Shown here piece after piece: positions 24,777 to 32,404 of a stretch of 35,708 nt of DNA. The stretch is from Actinotalea ferrariae CF5-4. GTDB lineage: Bacteria; Actinomycetota; Actinomycetes; Actinomycetales; Cellulomonadaceae. Positions within the stretch are counted from its first letter, which is position 1. Each line of letters starts with the position of its first letter. The position numbers were made by a program, and so were the translations under genes. The DNA lies in the NCBI RefSeq assembly GCF_000603945.1, contig NZ_AXCW01000024.1, forward strand, positions 1 to 35,708, read 5' to 3'. The notes beneath the pieces were generated by a model. That model did no database searches and was not told the DNA's origin. It worked only from the letters and a program-made list of their open reading frames with translations.

Positions 24777-26069
24777 GTGAGCGCTCTCGTCGAGGTCGTG
24801 CTGCCGCGGCGCCTCGGCACGGACTTCCGCTGGTTGATGGGCTCGTCGTGGACGAGCAACCTCGGCGACGGCATCGCGCTCGCCGCCGGGCCGCTCCTCG
24901 TCGCCTCGCTCACGGACGACGCCCGGGTCGTCGCGCTCGCGGCAGGCCTGCAGTGGCTGCCGCCCCTCCTGCTCGGCCTCCCGGCCGGCGTGCTCACGGA
25001 CCGGCTCGACCGCCGCCGCATCGTCATCACCGTCAACCTCGTCCGGGTCGCGGTGCTCCTCGTGCTGGCGACGTTGCTGCTCACGGGCCAGGCACCGGTG
25101 CCGGTCGTCCTGCTGACGCTGTTCCTCCTGGCGAGCGCCGAGGTGTTCGCCGACAACAGCGCGCAGACGTTCCTGCCGACGCTCGTCGCCCGCCAGGACC
25201 TGGCGCTGGCCAACGCGCGCCTGCAGGCGGGGTTCGCGACCGTCAACCAGCTCGCCGGGCCGCCGATCGGGGCAGCGCTGTTCGCGCTCGGCACGATGTG
25301 GCCGTGGACCACCCAGGCGCTGGTCATGGTGCTGAGCGTGGTCCTGGTGTCCCGGATCTCGCTGCCCCCGCACGGTCGTGAGCGGGCGCCGCGCAGCCAT
25401 GTCCGGCGCGACGTCGCCGACGGCCTGCGGTGGGTGCGCCACCACGCGGCCGTGCGGACCCTCGTCATCACGATCTTCGTCTTCAACGTGACCTTCGGCG
25501 CCGCCTGGTCCGTCCTCGTGCTCTACGCGACCCAACGGATCGGGCTGGGTCCCATCGGGTACGGCCTGCTCACGACGGTCGGCGCCGTCGGCGGCATCGT
25601 CGGGATCGCGGCGTACGGGTGGCTGACCCGCCGGGTGAGCCTGGGCAACCTCATGCGGGCGGGGCTGGTCATCGAGACCCTCACCCACCTGGGACTCGCG
25701 CTGGCCCGGAGCCCGTGGGTGGCGCTGCCGATCTTCTTCGTCTTCGGGCTCCACGCCTTCGTGTGGGGCACGACGTCGACCACGATCCGGCAGCGGGCCG
25801 TCCCCCTCGAGCTCCAGGGGCGCGTCGGCAGTGTGAACCTGGTCGGGGTGTTCGGGGGCCTCGTCGTCGGATCGGCGATCGGCGGGGTGCTCGCGGAGCG
25901 CTGGGGCGTCACCGCCCCGTTCTGGTTCGCGTTCGCCGGCTCGGTGGTGTTCGTGGTCCTGCTGTGGGGCCAGCTGCGCCACGTCGCCCACGCCGACGAC
26001 GCCCTCACCATCCCCGACGCCCCGGGGGGCTCGAGCACACCAAGGCCCGACGCCCCGGGCGCCGGCTGA
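24777..26069 (+). CDS. Major facilitator superfamily exporter (EntS/MFS_3-like)
   Basis: 430-residue transporter with about twelve membrane helices. The conserved loop between helices 2 and 3 reads GLPAGVLTDRLDRRRIVI; the start FRWLMGSSWTSNLGDGIALAAGPLLVASL and the motif AEVFADNSAQTFLPTLV are typical of the MFS_3 (enterobactin exporter-like) group. It probably exports a small molecule (drug or siderophore) using the proton gradient; no substrate gene lies nearby. GTG 24777 is followed at once by the first conserved block. The C-terminal 35 residues are hydrophilic. It converges on rlmC; the 83 bp between holds GTC-rich sequence without a clear hairpin. Confidence 0.9.
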   Translation: MSALVEVVLPRRLGTDFRWLMGSSWTSNLGDGIALAAGPLLVASLTDDARVVALAAGLQWLPPLLLGLPAGVLTDRLDRRRIVITVNLVRVAVLLVLATLLLTGQAPVPVVLLTLFLLASAEVFADNSAQTFLPTLVARQDLALANARLQAGFATVNQLAGPPIGAALFALGTMWPWTTQALVMVLSVVLVSRISLPPHGRERAPRSHVRRDVADGLRWVRHHAAVRTLVITIFVFNVTFGAAWSVLVLYATQRIGLGPIGYGLLTTVGAVGGIVGIAAYGWLTRRVSLGNLMRAGLVIETLTHLGLALARSPWVALPIFFVFGLHAFVWGTTSTTIRQRAVPLELQGRVGSVNLVGVFGGLVVGSAIGGVLAERWGVTAPFWFAFAGSVVFVVLLWGQLRHVAHADDALTIPDAPGGSSTPRPDAPGAG

Positions 26070-26152
26070 CCGTCGTCGTCGTCGTCGGCGGCAGCCCGCC
26101 CCGCCCCTCGCGTCTCGCGGTCAGCGAGGGAGCCGCCGTCCGGCTCGTCCGC

Positions 26153-27292
26153 TCAGGGCACGGCGTGCCGGGCGAGCAGGACGGCGACCTCGTAGTGGCT
26201 CGTCTGCGGGAACATGTCGAGCACCCGGGCCTGGACCGGGACGAGCGACGGCATCGCGGCGAGGTCCCGCGCCAGGGTGACAGCGTTGCAGCTCGAGTAC
26301 ACGACGTGGCGCGCGCGGGACGCCTCGAGCCAGCCCGCCAGCTCCGGTCCGATGCCGCGCCGGGGCGGGTTCACCACGACGAGATCCGGCGCCTCGTGCG
26401 GCTGCGTGCGCAGCGCGAAGGCCGTCGCTTCGTCGGCGACGAACGCCGCCCCGGCGAGGCCCGCCTCGCTCGCCGAGAGCTGCGCGCTCGCGACCGCCTC
26501 GGTGCTCACCTCCACCCCGACGACGTCGCGCCCGGGGCCGGCGACGTGCAGCGCGAAGCCCCCGACACCGCAGTACAGGTCCCACACCGACGACGGCGCC
26601 GCGGCGTCGACCCAGTCCCGCGCCTGGCGGTACAGGGCCGCGGCGACCGGGGTGTTCGTCTGGAAGAAGCTCTGCGGCCGCAGGTGGAGGGTCACGGCGT
26701 CCAGGCGCATCGGCAGCGTCTCGTCCGCGGTCAGCACGATCTCGCGCTCGCCCTCCAGGACGGCCTTGTGCTCGGGCTGGACGTTCACCGACACCACGCG
26801 CACGCGCGGCAGGGCGGCACGCAGCGCCGGCAGGTGCTTGCGCAGCCGCGCCACCGCCTCGGTCGACCGCAGCACGAACCGCACCATGAGCTCGCCGTCG
26901 GGGGACTCGGTCACCAGCAGGTGCTTGAGCTCGCCCCGGCGGGCGGGCACGTCGTACGGGGTGAGCGCGGCGCCGGTCACGACGCGGGCGAGGGCCGGCA
27001 GCGCCGCGTGCAGGCCGGGGGAGTGCAGGGCGCAGTCGCGCAGGTCGACGCCGTGCCCGTCCGCGTCGAGGATCCCGAGCGTCGGCTGCTGGACCGTGCC
27101 GGCGACGACCATCTTCGCCTTGTTCCGGAACCGGGCCTCGGGGCTGAGCACGGGCGGCAACCAGGCGAGCCCGGCCGGGTCGCCGAGGAGCGTGCGGCAG
27201 TGGCGCTCCTTGCCGGCGACCTGCTCGGCGTACGGCGTGGGGAGCAGCGTGCAGGACCGGCACAGCGCCGCGTCGTAGTAGTGGCACTGCAC
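26153..27292 (-). CDS. rlmC: 23S rRNA (uracil-C5)-methyltransferase RlmC
   Basis: 379-residue TrmA/RlmD-family, SAM-dependent RNA m5U methyltransferase; the start MQCHYYDAALCRSC parallels E. coli RlmC, which methylates U747 of 23S rRNA and is 375 residues long. The iron-sulphur Cys set is C3, C11, C14 and C87 (RDCALH). The SAM site VWDLYCGVGGFAL, VVVNPPRRG and the catalytic Cys in VVYSSCNAVTLARDL are present. GTG 27292 lies 6 nt after TACACT with no Shine-Dalgarno. RlmC versus the related RlmCD/RlmD enzymes is chosen on N-terminus and absence of a TRAM domain. Confidence 0.9.
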   Translation of the reverse strand: MQCHYYDAALCRSCTLLPTPYAEQVAGKERHCRTLLGDPAGLAWLPPVLSPEARFRNKAKMVVAGTVQQPTLGILDADGHGVDLRDCALHSPGLHAALPALARVVTGAALTPYDVPARRGELKHLLVTESPDGELMVRFVLRSTEAVARLRKHLPALRAALPRVRVVSVNVQPEHKAVLEGEREIVLTADETLPMRLDAVTLHLRPQSFFQTNTPVAAALYRQARDWVDAAAPSSVWDLYCGVGGFALHVAGPGRDVVGVEVSTEAVASAQLSASEAGLAGAAFVADEATAFALRTQPHEAPDLVVVNPPRRGIGPELAGWLEASRARHVVYSSCNAVTLARDLAAMPSLVPVQARVLDMFPQTSHYEVAVLLARHAVP

Positions 27293-27298
27293 CCGCGG

Positions 27299-27304
27299 AG
27301 TGTA
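27299..27304 (-). promoter_or_regulatory. -10 hexamer TACACT of rlmC
   Basis: TACACT on the minus strand ends 6 nt before the GTG at 27292, the leaderless geometry seen repeatedly in this window. Confidence 0.5.
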
Positions 27305-27414
27305 GGCCGACCGGCGGCGGGAGCCGCCGCGGCCGGGTCTTCCCTGCGCCCGGGTTCAGGCGTAGACCTGCTGCATCGGCGCGTCCGCGTCGGTCCGACC
27401 CCAGGAGGCTCTCC

Positions 27415-27663
27415 GTGCCCAGGTTCATGGACGTCCACCACGGCATGCACGGCATCACGCCCGAGGCGCTGCACGCGGCGCACCAGGCCGACCTCGACAT
27501 CCAGGCGGAGGAGGGGGTGGACTTCCAGCACGCCTGGGCCGACCCGGACTCGGGCACGGTGTGGTGCCTCTCCGATGCGCCGGACGCCGGGGCCGTCCAG
27601 CGCATCCACGAGCGCGCCGGTCACCCCCCGACGGAGGTGTTCGCGGTCCCCGTCGAGGCCTGA
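27415..27663 (+). CDS. SCO4226-like nickel-binding protein (DUF4242)
   Basis: 82 residues, matching the whole of the DUF4242/SCO4226 family; the Streptomyces coelicolor member was reported to bind nickel. Conserved pieces: FMDVHHGMHGITPEAL with the His pair, HQADLDIQAEEGVDF, HAWADPDSGTVWCLSDAP, and RIHERAGHPPTEVF. His residues recur, consistent with metal binding. The start is GTG 27415 with AGGAGG at 27403-27408 (6-nt spacer). The small ferredoxin-like fold may also bind other ligands. It is next to the Zur-linked genes but has its own promoter region, with no Zur-like box visible, and a terminator follows. Confidence 0.88.
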   Translation: MPRFMDVHHGMHGITPEALHAAHQADLDIQAEEGVDFQHAWADPDSGTVWCLSDAPDAGAVQRIHERAGHPPTEVFAVPVEA

Positions 27664-27675
27664 CCCGTCCTGCCC

Positions 27676-27711
27676 GGGACCGGGGGTGCGCCGACCGTGC
27701 CCCCCGGTCCC
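27676..27711. terminator. Hairpin between convergent genes
   Basis: An 11-bp perfect stem (27676-27686 with 27701-27711) and 14-nt loop lie between the SCO4226-like gene (ends 27663) and the COG0523-like gene (ends 27741). Confidence 0.65.
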
Positions 27712-27740
27712 CGGTGCGGGCGGCGGTCGCGCCGGAGGGG

Positions 27741-28847
27741 TCAGCCCACGCTGCGGGCGCCCAGCCAGGGCTCGAGCACGTCCTCCCGGTCCAGCCACGC
27801 GCCGAGGCCACGGTGCATCTCGGCGTCGGTGAGCAGGATCTCCTCGAACGCCTCGCGGAGCGCCGGCCGCTCGTCCCCGGTCCCGGTGAGGACGAGCCGG
27901 GTGAACGGCGTGCGCCGACCCCACGTGCCGAGCTCCCCGACGCTCAGCTGTCCGCCCGCGCCGTCCCAGGCGACGACCGAGTCCGGCCGGTTCGCGACCC
28001 AGAACACGCCCCGGCCCCGGACGCGCCCGCAGCCGAGGCGGCCCACGTGCTCGACGAAGCGCTCGGGGTGGAAGGGCCGCGGCGAGGTGAGCTCCAGGGT
28101 CCAGACGCCGCTCGGGGAGGTGCGGTGCGGCGCCGTCGCGAGCAGGGGGTCGAGGCGGGCCTCGCCCTGCCCGGTCTCGTGACGTCCGGTGAGCAGCCGG
28201 GGGAGGTCCAGGCCGTGCAGCCCGTCGACGCGCAGGCCGTCGCGCGCGCGGAGGTGGTCGACCAGGTCGGACCCGGCGTGCGGCCAGGTGCTGCCCTCCC
28301 GCGTGGCGACGACGACGTCGGCGTGGGCGAGCTGGGCGGCCAGCGCCTCGCCCACCGAGCGGCGGTCCGCGGAGGTCAGCGCGAGCCCGCGCTCGTCGAG
28401 GAGGTCGTCGCCGAGGACGTCCTCGACGACGGTGTCGAGGTCGACGGTCGCGACCACCGGGGCGAGCCGGTACCGGGCGAGGTCCCGCCCCGCGCGCAGG
28501 TGCTGAGCCAGGGTGCGCGCGACCGGGAGGCTCTCGCCGGAGACCGGGAGCGCGAGGACGACGGCGCCCCAGCGCCCCTCCTCGGCGAGGCGGCGCAGGA
28601 CCGGCAGGGCGTCCTCCCGGACGGCGCAGCTGAGGCACGCGTGCTCGAGCTCGAGCCGCTCGTCCTCGAGGACGCCGCGCGCGTCCTGGACGACGCGGCG
28701 CAGCTCGCCGTCGCCCGTGGGCCCGTCGGTGATGTCGTGCCGGACGACGACGGCGTCCGGCACGTCGGCGAGCACGTGCATGACGGCGAGGTCCCGCAGA
28801 ACGGGCTCGATGCCGGCGAGGACGGTGAGGGGCAGGCGGTGAGGCAC
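27741..28847 (-). CDS. COG0523/CobW-like protein lacking the GTPase P-loop, Zur-linked
   Basis: 368 residues with CobW-type architecture: an N-terminal domain like the COG0523 GTPases and a CobW C-terminal domain ([20 protein letters not shown] and [16 protein letters not shown]). In true members the N-terminus carries GxxGxGKT; here the same place reads [19 protein letters not shown], with no Lys-Thr, so nucleotide binding by the usual route is lost. The CxCC metal motif is replaced by [11 protein letters not shown] (His69, Cys71, Cys74), a plausible zinc site, and no NKxD is seen. COG0523 proteins are zinc or cobalt metallochaperones often under Zur. The start is GTG 28847 with AAAGGA upstream; TAGAGT and TTGATA upstream share the Zur box with the ribosomal operon. 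It may be a zinc-binding or regulatory relative instead of a GTPase. Confidence 0.82.
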   Translation of the reverse strand: MPHRLPLTVLAGIEPVLRDLAVMHVLADVPDAVVVRHDITDGPTGDGELRRVVQDARGVLEDERLELEHACLSCAVREDALPVLRRLAEEGRWGAVVLALPVSGESLPVARTLAQHLRAGRDLARYRLAPVVATVDLDTVVEDVLGDDLLDERGLALTSADRRSVGEALAAQLAHADVVVATREGSTWPHAGSDLVDHLRARDGLRVDGLHGLDLPRLLTGRHETGQGEARLDPLLATAPHRTSPSGVWTLELTSPRPFHPERFVEHVGRLGCGRVRGRGVFWVANRPDSVVAWDGAGGQLSVGELGTWGRRTPFTRLVLTGTGDERPALREAFEEILLTDAEMHRGLGAWLDREDVLEPWLGARSVG

Positions 28848-28897
28848 GGCGGTCCTTTCGGGTGGGCGGCAGGGAGCGCGGGAGCGCGGGCGGACCG

Positions 28898-28926
28898 ACT
28901 CTAGGCTTGACGAGAATGATTATCAA
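28898..28926 (-). promoter_or_regulatory. Promoter of the COG0523-like gene
   Basis: On the minus strand TTGATA (28926-28921) and TAGAGT (28903-28898) are separated by exactly 17 nt. The spacer contains most of the Zur box. The start codon lies about 50 nt downstream. Confidence 0.65.
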
Positions 28927-28935
28927 TCCTAGTTT
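28907..28935 (+). promoter_or_regulatory. Promoter of rpmB-rpmG-rpsN
   Basis: TTGACG (28907-28912) and TAGTTT (28930-28935) are 17 nt apart. The Zur box fills the spacer, so bound Zur should block RNA polymerase. A leader of about 32 nt ends in AGGAGG at 28964. Confidence 0.7.
28912..28924. promoter_or_regulatory. Zur box
   Basis: The dyad GAgAATgATTaTC fits the actinobacterial Zur consensus (core AATGATT with flanking GA/TC). It lies inside the spacers of both divergent promoters. The downstream genes, zinc-free ribosomal proteins and a COG0523-like protein, are classical Zur targets, which supports the call. Confidence 0.8.
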
Positions 28936-28973
28936 TCTGCCGTCCGACCGATCCCGCTCCACCAGGAGGCTCC

Positions 28974-29210
28974 GTGTCCGCCGTCTGCCAGGTCCTGGGC
29001 ACCTCGCCCGGCTTCGGCCGGTCGATCTCGCACTCGCACCGCCGCACCCCGCGCCGCTTCGACCCCAACATCCAGCGCAAGCGGTACTGGGTCCCCTCGC
29101 TGGGCCGTCACGTCACGCTCCGCGTCAGCGTGCGCGGGATCCGTGTCATCGACCGCCGCGGCATCGACGCCGTCGTCGCGGACCTCCGTCGCCGGGGGGA
29201 GAAGGTCTGA
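28974..29210 (+). CDS. rpmB: Ribosomal protein L28, zinc-independent paralogue
   Basis: 78-residue L28 of the 50S subunit. [22 protein letters not shown] is the family signature. The zinc form has CxxC near residues 5-8 and a second Cys pair near the end; here the first pair reads CQVLG (one Cys left) and the second is absent, so this is the C-minus version made when zinc is scarce, releasing zinc by replacing the zinc-bearing copy elsewhere in the genome (inferred). GTG 28974 has AGGAGG at 28964-28969, spacer 4 nt. It is the first gene of the Zur-controlled operon and its stop overlaps the rpmG start (TGATG). Confidence 0.95.
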   Translation: MSAVCQVLGTSPGFGRSISHSHRRTPRRFDPNIQRKRYWVPSLGRHVTLRVSVRGIRVIDRRGIDAVVADLRRRGEKV

Positions 29211-29380
29211 TGGCGAGCCGCACGACCGATCCGCGCCCCGTCATCACCCTGCGGTCCACCGCCGGGACCGGTGCCTCGTACGTCACCCGGAAGAACCGGC
29301 GCAACGACCCGGAGCGCATGGTGCTGCGCAAGTACGACCCCGTCGTGCGCCGGCATGTCGACTTCCGCGAGGAGCGCTGA
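29210..29380 (+). CDS. rpmG: Ribosomal protein L33, zinc-independent paralogue
   Basis: 56-residue L33. The pattern [34 protein letters not shown] aligns with actinobacterial L33, but the four zinc Cys are all replaced (for example TAGTG for CxxC, and YDPVVRRH in the second pair), so it is a C-minus form. ATG 29210 overlaps the rpmB stop by one base. The operon is the standard Zur-repressed set. Confidence 0.95.
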   Translation: MASRTTDPRPVITLRSTAGTGASYVTRKNRRNDPERMVLRKYDPVVRRHVDFREER

Positions 29381-29381
29381 G

Positions 29382-29687
29382 ATGGCGAAGACGTCGAGGA
29401 TCGTCCGCGACCGGCAGCGACGCGAGGTCGTCGCGCGCTGGGCCGAGCGGCGCCGGGCGCTGAAGCGGGCCTCCGTCGACCCGCACCGCACCGCGGCCGA
29501 GCGCGCCGAGGCCATGCGGGCCCTGCACGCGCTGCCGCGCGACGCGAGCCCGACGCGGCTGCGCAACAGGGACGTCGTGGACGGGCGTCCACGGGGTCAC
29601 CTGCGCAGCGTCGGCCTGTCCCGCATCCGCTTCCGGCAGATGGCCCTTCGGGGCGAGCTACCGGGGTTCACGAAGTCCAGCTGGTGA
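29382..29687 (+). CDS. rpsN: Ribosomal protein S14, zinc-independent long form
   Basis: 101-residue S14 of the 30S subunit. The long Cys-free form; the zinc form (rpsZ) is about 61 residues with CxxC...CxxC. Typical pieces: MAKTSRIVRDRQRREVVARW, LHALPRDASPTRLRNRD, GRPRGHLRSVGLSRIRFR and the end GELPGFTKSSW. ATG 29382 begins 1 nt after the rpmG stop with GAGGAG upstream inside rpmG. Last gene of the zinc-limitation operon; no clear terminator follows before the convergent GGDEF gene. Confidence 0.95.
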   Translation: MAKTSRIVRDRQRREVVARWAERRRALKRASVDPHRTAAERAEAMRALHALPRDASPTRLRNRDVVDGRPRGHLRSVGLSRIRFRQMALRGELPGFTKSSW

Positions 29688-29740
29688 CCGGCTCCCGCCG
29701 GTCGAGGAGGGGGCCGTGAGCGTGAGGGCGTCGCCGGCTG

Positions 29741-31030
29741 TCAGGCGCCGGTCATGACGCGGTCACGGCCGCCGCGCTTGGCCGCGTAGAGGGCGGTGTC
29801 GGCGCGCGCGACGACGTCGTCGGCCGGCTCGCCCGGGCTGCCGGTCGCGACGCCGATCGAGATGGTCACCTGGCCCACGCCCGGCTGGGTGCGGGCGGCG
29901 ATCGCCGCCCGCAGGCGCTCGGCCAGGGCCAGGGCGGCGGCGTTCCCCGTGCCGGGCAGGAGCACCAGCACCTCCTCGCCGCCCCAGCGCACCGCGACGT
30001 CGTCGGACCGGACGGCCGCCTGGACGGTCGCCGCGACGCGCTGGAGGACCACGTCGCCGACCTGGTGGCCGTGGTTGTCGTTGACCAGCTTGAAGTGGTC
30101 GACGTCCCCGAGCAGGACGCTGTACTCCCGCCCCGCGGCCTGGGCCGCGTCCAGCGCCTCCTGGCCGGCGCGCCGCGTGAGCAGTCCCGTCAGGGAGTCG
30201 GTGCTCGCGATGGCCTGCAGGTTGTGCTCCCGCTGGACGGCGGCGGTGACGTCCTTCGCCGTGCACACGAGCCCCCCGACGCTGCCGTCCGGCTCGAGCA
30301 CGACCGCCACCGTGACGTCCACGTCCACGAGGCGGCCGTTCTTGTGGCGCCACCGGGACGTGGAGCGGTAGCCGGTCCGGGAGCGCACCGCCTCGCGCAG
30401 GGAGGCGTCCGCGCCGGGGGCGAACGCGGCGTGCAGCTCGTTGGGCCGGCGGCCGACCAGCTCGCTGGTGTCGTAGCCCGTGAGCAGCTCCGAGCCGTGG
30501 CTGGCGAAGACGATGCGGGTGTCGGCGTCGAGGACGAGGACGGGGTCCGAGGCCGACTCGAGCGCCCGCAGGAGCAGCTCGCGCTCGCGGATCGCCCGCG
30601 CCTCACGCGTGCGCTCCTGCTGCACGGAGATGAAGTACTCCACCTCGCCGTCGTCCCCGAAGACGGGGGAGATGTTCCAGCGCACGAGGTACGGCACGCC
30701 GTCCTTGCGGTAGTTGACGGTCTCGCCCTCGAAGTACTGGTTGGCCTCCAGGCAGGCCCGCAGGTGGCTGATCACCCCGAGGTCGGTGTCCGGGCCCTGG
30801 AGCATGCGGAGGTTCCGGCCGATCAGCTCCTCCTCCTGGTACCCCGTCATGTCGAGGAACGCGGGGTTGCAGACGAGGACGTGGGGGCCGTCGCCGGAGA
30901 GGTCGCCGTCGGTGATGACGACGGAGTTGAAGTCGTGCACGAAGGCCCGGCGCAGTGCCTCCGTCTGGACCGACGTCAGCGCGCTGGTGGTGAGCGGCCC
31001 CACCTCGCGCGGCACCTCGTCGTGGATCAC
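29741..31030 (-). CDS. Diguanylate cyclase with a LOV-like PAS domain lacking the photoactive Cys, plus a second PAS
   Basis: 429 residues from GTG 31030 (CATCAT lies 6 nt upstream; the frame is open much further but overlaps dinB). Residues 25-138 form a PAS domain that is LOV-like: NPAFLDMTGYQEEELIGRNLRMLQGPDTD and NYRKDGVPYLVRWNISPVF...YFISVQ. In photoactive LOV the motif is GxNCRFLQ; here residue 74 is Leu, so no cysteinyl-flavin adduct can form. A second PAS (about 150-265) follows, then a GGDEF domain (about 270-428) with DVDHFKLVNDNHGH, the catalytic GGEEV (variant of GGDEF/GGEEF) and an I-site RSDD five residues before it, indicating product inhibition. It should make c-di-GMP in the cytoplasm. 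Signal unknown; flavin redox sensing is possible. Confidence 0.88.
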   Translation of the reverse strand: MIHDEVPREVGPLTTSALTSVQTEALRRAFVHDFNSVVITDGDLSGDGPHVLVCNPAFLDMTGYQEEELIGRNLRMLQGPDTDLGVISHLRACLEANQYFEGETVNYRKDGVPYLVRWNISPVFGDDGEVEYFISVQQERTREARAIRERELLLRALESASDPVLVLDADTRIVFASHGSELLTGYDTSELVGRRPNELHAAFAPGADASLREAVRSRTGYRSTSRWRHKNGRLVDVDVTVAVVLEPDGSVGGLVCTAKDVTAAVQREHNLQAIASTDSLTGLLTRRAGQEALDAAQAAGREYSVLLGDVDHFKLVNDNHGHQVGDVVLQRVAATVQAAVRSDDVAVRWGGEEVLVLLPGTGNAAALALAERLRAAIAARTQPGVGQVTISIGVATGSPGEPADDVVARADTALYAAKRGGRDRVMTGA

Positions 31031-31131
31031 GGGATCATGATGACGTGCGCACCGCTGGTGCTCTAGGACCGGGCGGGCGAAGGGCTGGGTGAAGTCGCCC
31101 GACCGCCGCCCCAGCGACTCCGTCCGCGGGC

Positions 31132-32391
31132 TCAGAGGTCGCGCTCGGCGAGCTCGCGGAACTCCTCCGGCACGCCGCCGGCGCGACCGAGCAGGGCGGG
31201 CAGGTATCCGACGGCGTCGCGCCCGAAGCGGGCGCGCGCGCGGTCCATCGACCCGTCGACCGCGCGTCGGGCGGCGCCCGGTGCGGTGCCCGGCCGCCAC
31301 GGGTCCTGGGGCGGCAGGTCCAGCTCGAGCTGGACCGTGCGCTGGGTGGTGAGGTGGGAGACCGACACCGCGAGCAGCGTGATCTCCGCCGCGGGGCCGC
31401 GCTCCTCGATGGCCGACCAGGCGAGGCGCTCGGCGACCTCGGTCAGCGTGAGCGTGGCGGCCACCGGCTGGGTGAGCGTCCAGGAGCGGGTGGCGCGCCC
31501 GTCGCCGGCGAAGCGCACCGCGACCGTGACCGTCCGGCCGGCGAGGTCCTTCTCGCGGAGCCGGCGCGCGACCCGGTCGGCCAGGTGCGACAGGGTCGCG
31601 CGGACGTCGTCCCGCTCGGGACGTCGCCGGCTCAGGGCGGACTGGGCGCCCACCGTCCGGGCGCGTCGGGAGGTGTCCACCCGACGCGGGTCCTCGTCGT
31701 GGGTGAGCGCGCTGAGGCGGTGTCCGACGGCGGTGCCCAGCAACGGCTCGACGACGCTGCCCGGCACCTGGGCCAGCTGACCGACCGTGTGGATGCCCTG
31801 GTCCGCGAGCCGCTGCTGCGTCACCGGGCCGACGCCCCAGAGCAGCCCCACCGGCAGTGGCTCGAGGAACTCGCGCTCGGTGCCGGGCCGGACGACGACG
31901 AGGCCGTCGGGCTTGGCGACCTGGGAGGCGACCTTCGCCAGGTGCTTGGTCCGTGCCGCGCCGACCGAGATCGGCAGCCCGACCTCCTCCCGGACGCGGC
32001 GGCGGATCATCGCGCCGATGACCTCCGGCGGCCCGAACAGGTGGGTCGACCCGGACACGTCCAGGAACGCCTCGTCGATCGAGATCCGCTCCACGGCCGG
32101 CGTGACGTCCCGCAGGACGGCGATCGCGGCGTCGCCGAGCCGCTGGTACTCCCGGAAGTGCCCCCGGACGAACGTCAGCCGCGGGCACAGCCTCGCCGCC
32201 CGCCAGCCGGGCATCCCACCCTGCACGCCGAACGCCTTGGCCTCGTAGGAGGCGGCGAGGACCACCCCGCCCGTCGCGCTCCCGCCGACGGCGATCGGCC
32301 GACCGCGCAGCGACGGGTCCAGCAGCTGCTCGACGGAGGCGTAGAACGCGTCGAGGTCCGCATGGAGGATCGTCGCGCCCTCGCTCGGCAT
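31132..32391 (-). CDS. dinB: DNA polymerase IV (Y-family translesion polymerase)
   Basis: 419-residue Y-family polymerase that copies past DNA lesions at the cost of errors. Catalytic carboxylates lie in ILHADLDAFYASVEQ and ISIDEAFLDVSGS; YEAKAFGVQGGMPGWRAARLCP is the fingers region, and GVGPVTQQRLADQGI the thumb helix-hairpin-helix. The C-terminal little-finger domain is present. No clear beta-clamp motif is assigned. ATG 32391 is chosen over 32412 because 32412 lies within the LexA box; TACAGT lies 6 nt upstream, without a Shine-Dalgarno, so the mRNA is probably leaderless. A perfect LexA box sits just upstream (32405-32420), so it is SOS-induced. Confidence 0.95.
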   Translation of the reverse strand: MPSEGATILHADLDAFYASVEQLLDPSLRGRPIAVGGSATGGVVLAASYEAKAFGVQGGMPGWRAARLCPRLTFVRGHFREYQRLGDAAIAVLRDVTPAVERISIDEAFLDVSGSTHLFGPPEVIGAMIRRRVREEVGLPISVGAARTKHLAKVASQVAKPDGLVVVRPGTEREFLEPLPVGLLWGVGPVTQQRLADQGIHTVGQLAQVPGSVVEPLLGTAVGHRLSALTHDEDPRRVDTSRRARTVGAQSALSRRRPERDDVRATLSHLADRVARRLREKDLAGRTVTVAVRFAGDGRATRSWTLTQPVAATLTLTEVAERLAWSAIEERGPAAEITLLAVSVSHLTTQRTVQLELDLPPQDPWRPGTAPGAARRAVDGSMDRARARFGRDAVGYLPALLGRAGGVPEEFRELAERDL

Positions 32392-32397
32392 GCCACC

Positions 32398-32403
32398 ACT
32401 GTA
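32398..32403 (-). promoter_or_regulatory. -10 hexamer TACAGT of dinB
   Basis: TACAGT on the minus strand ends 6 nt before ATG 32391, and the LexA box lies immediately upstream of it, within the -35/-10 spacer. Confidence 0.6.
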
Positions 32404-32404
32404 G

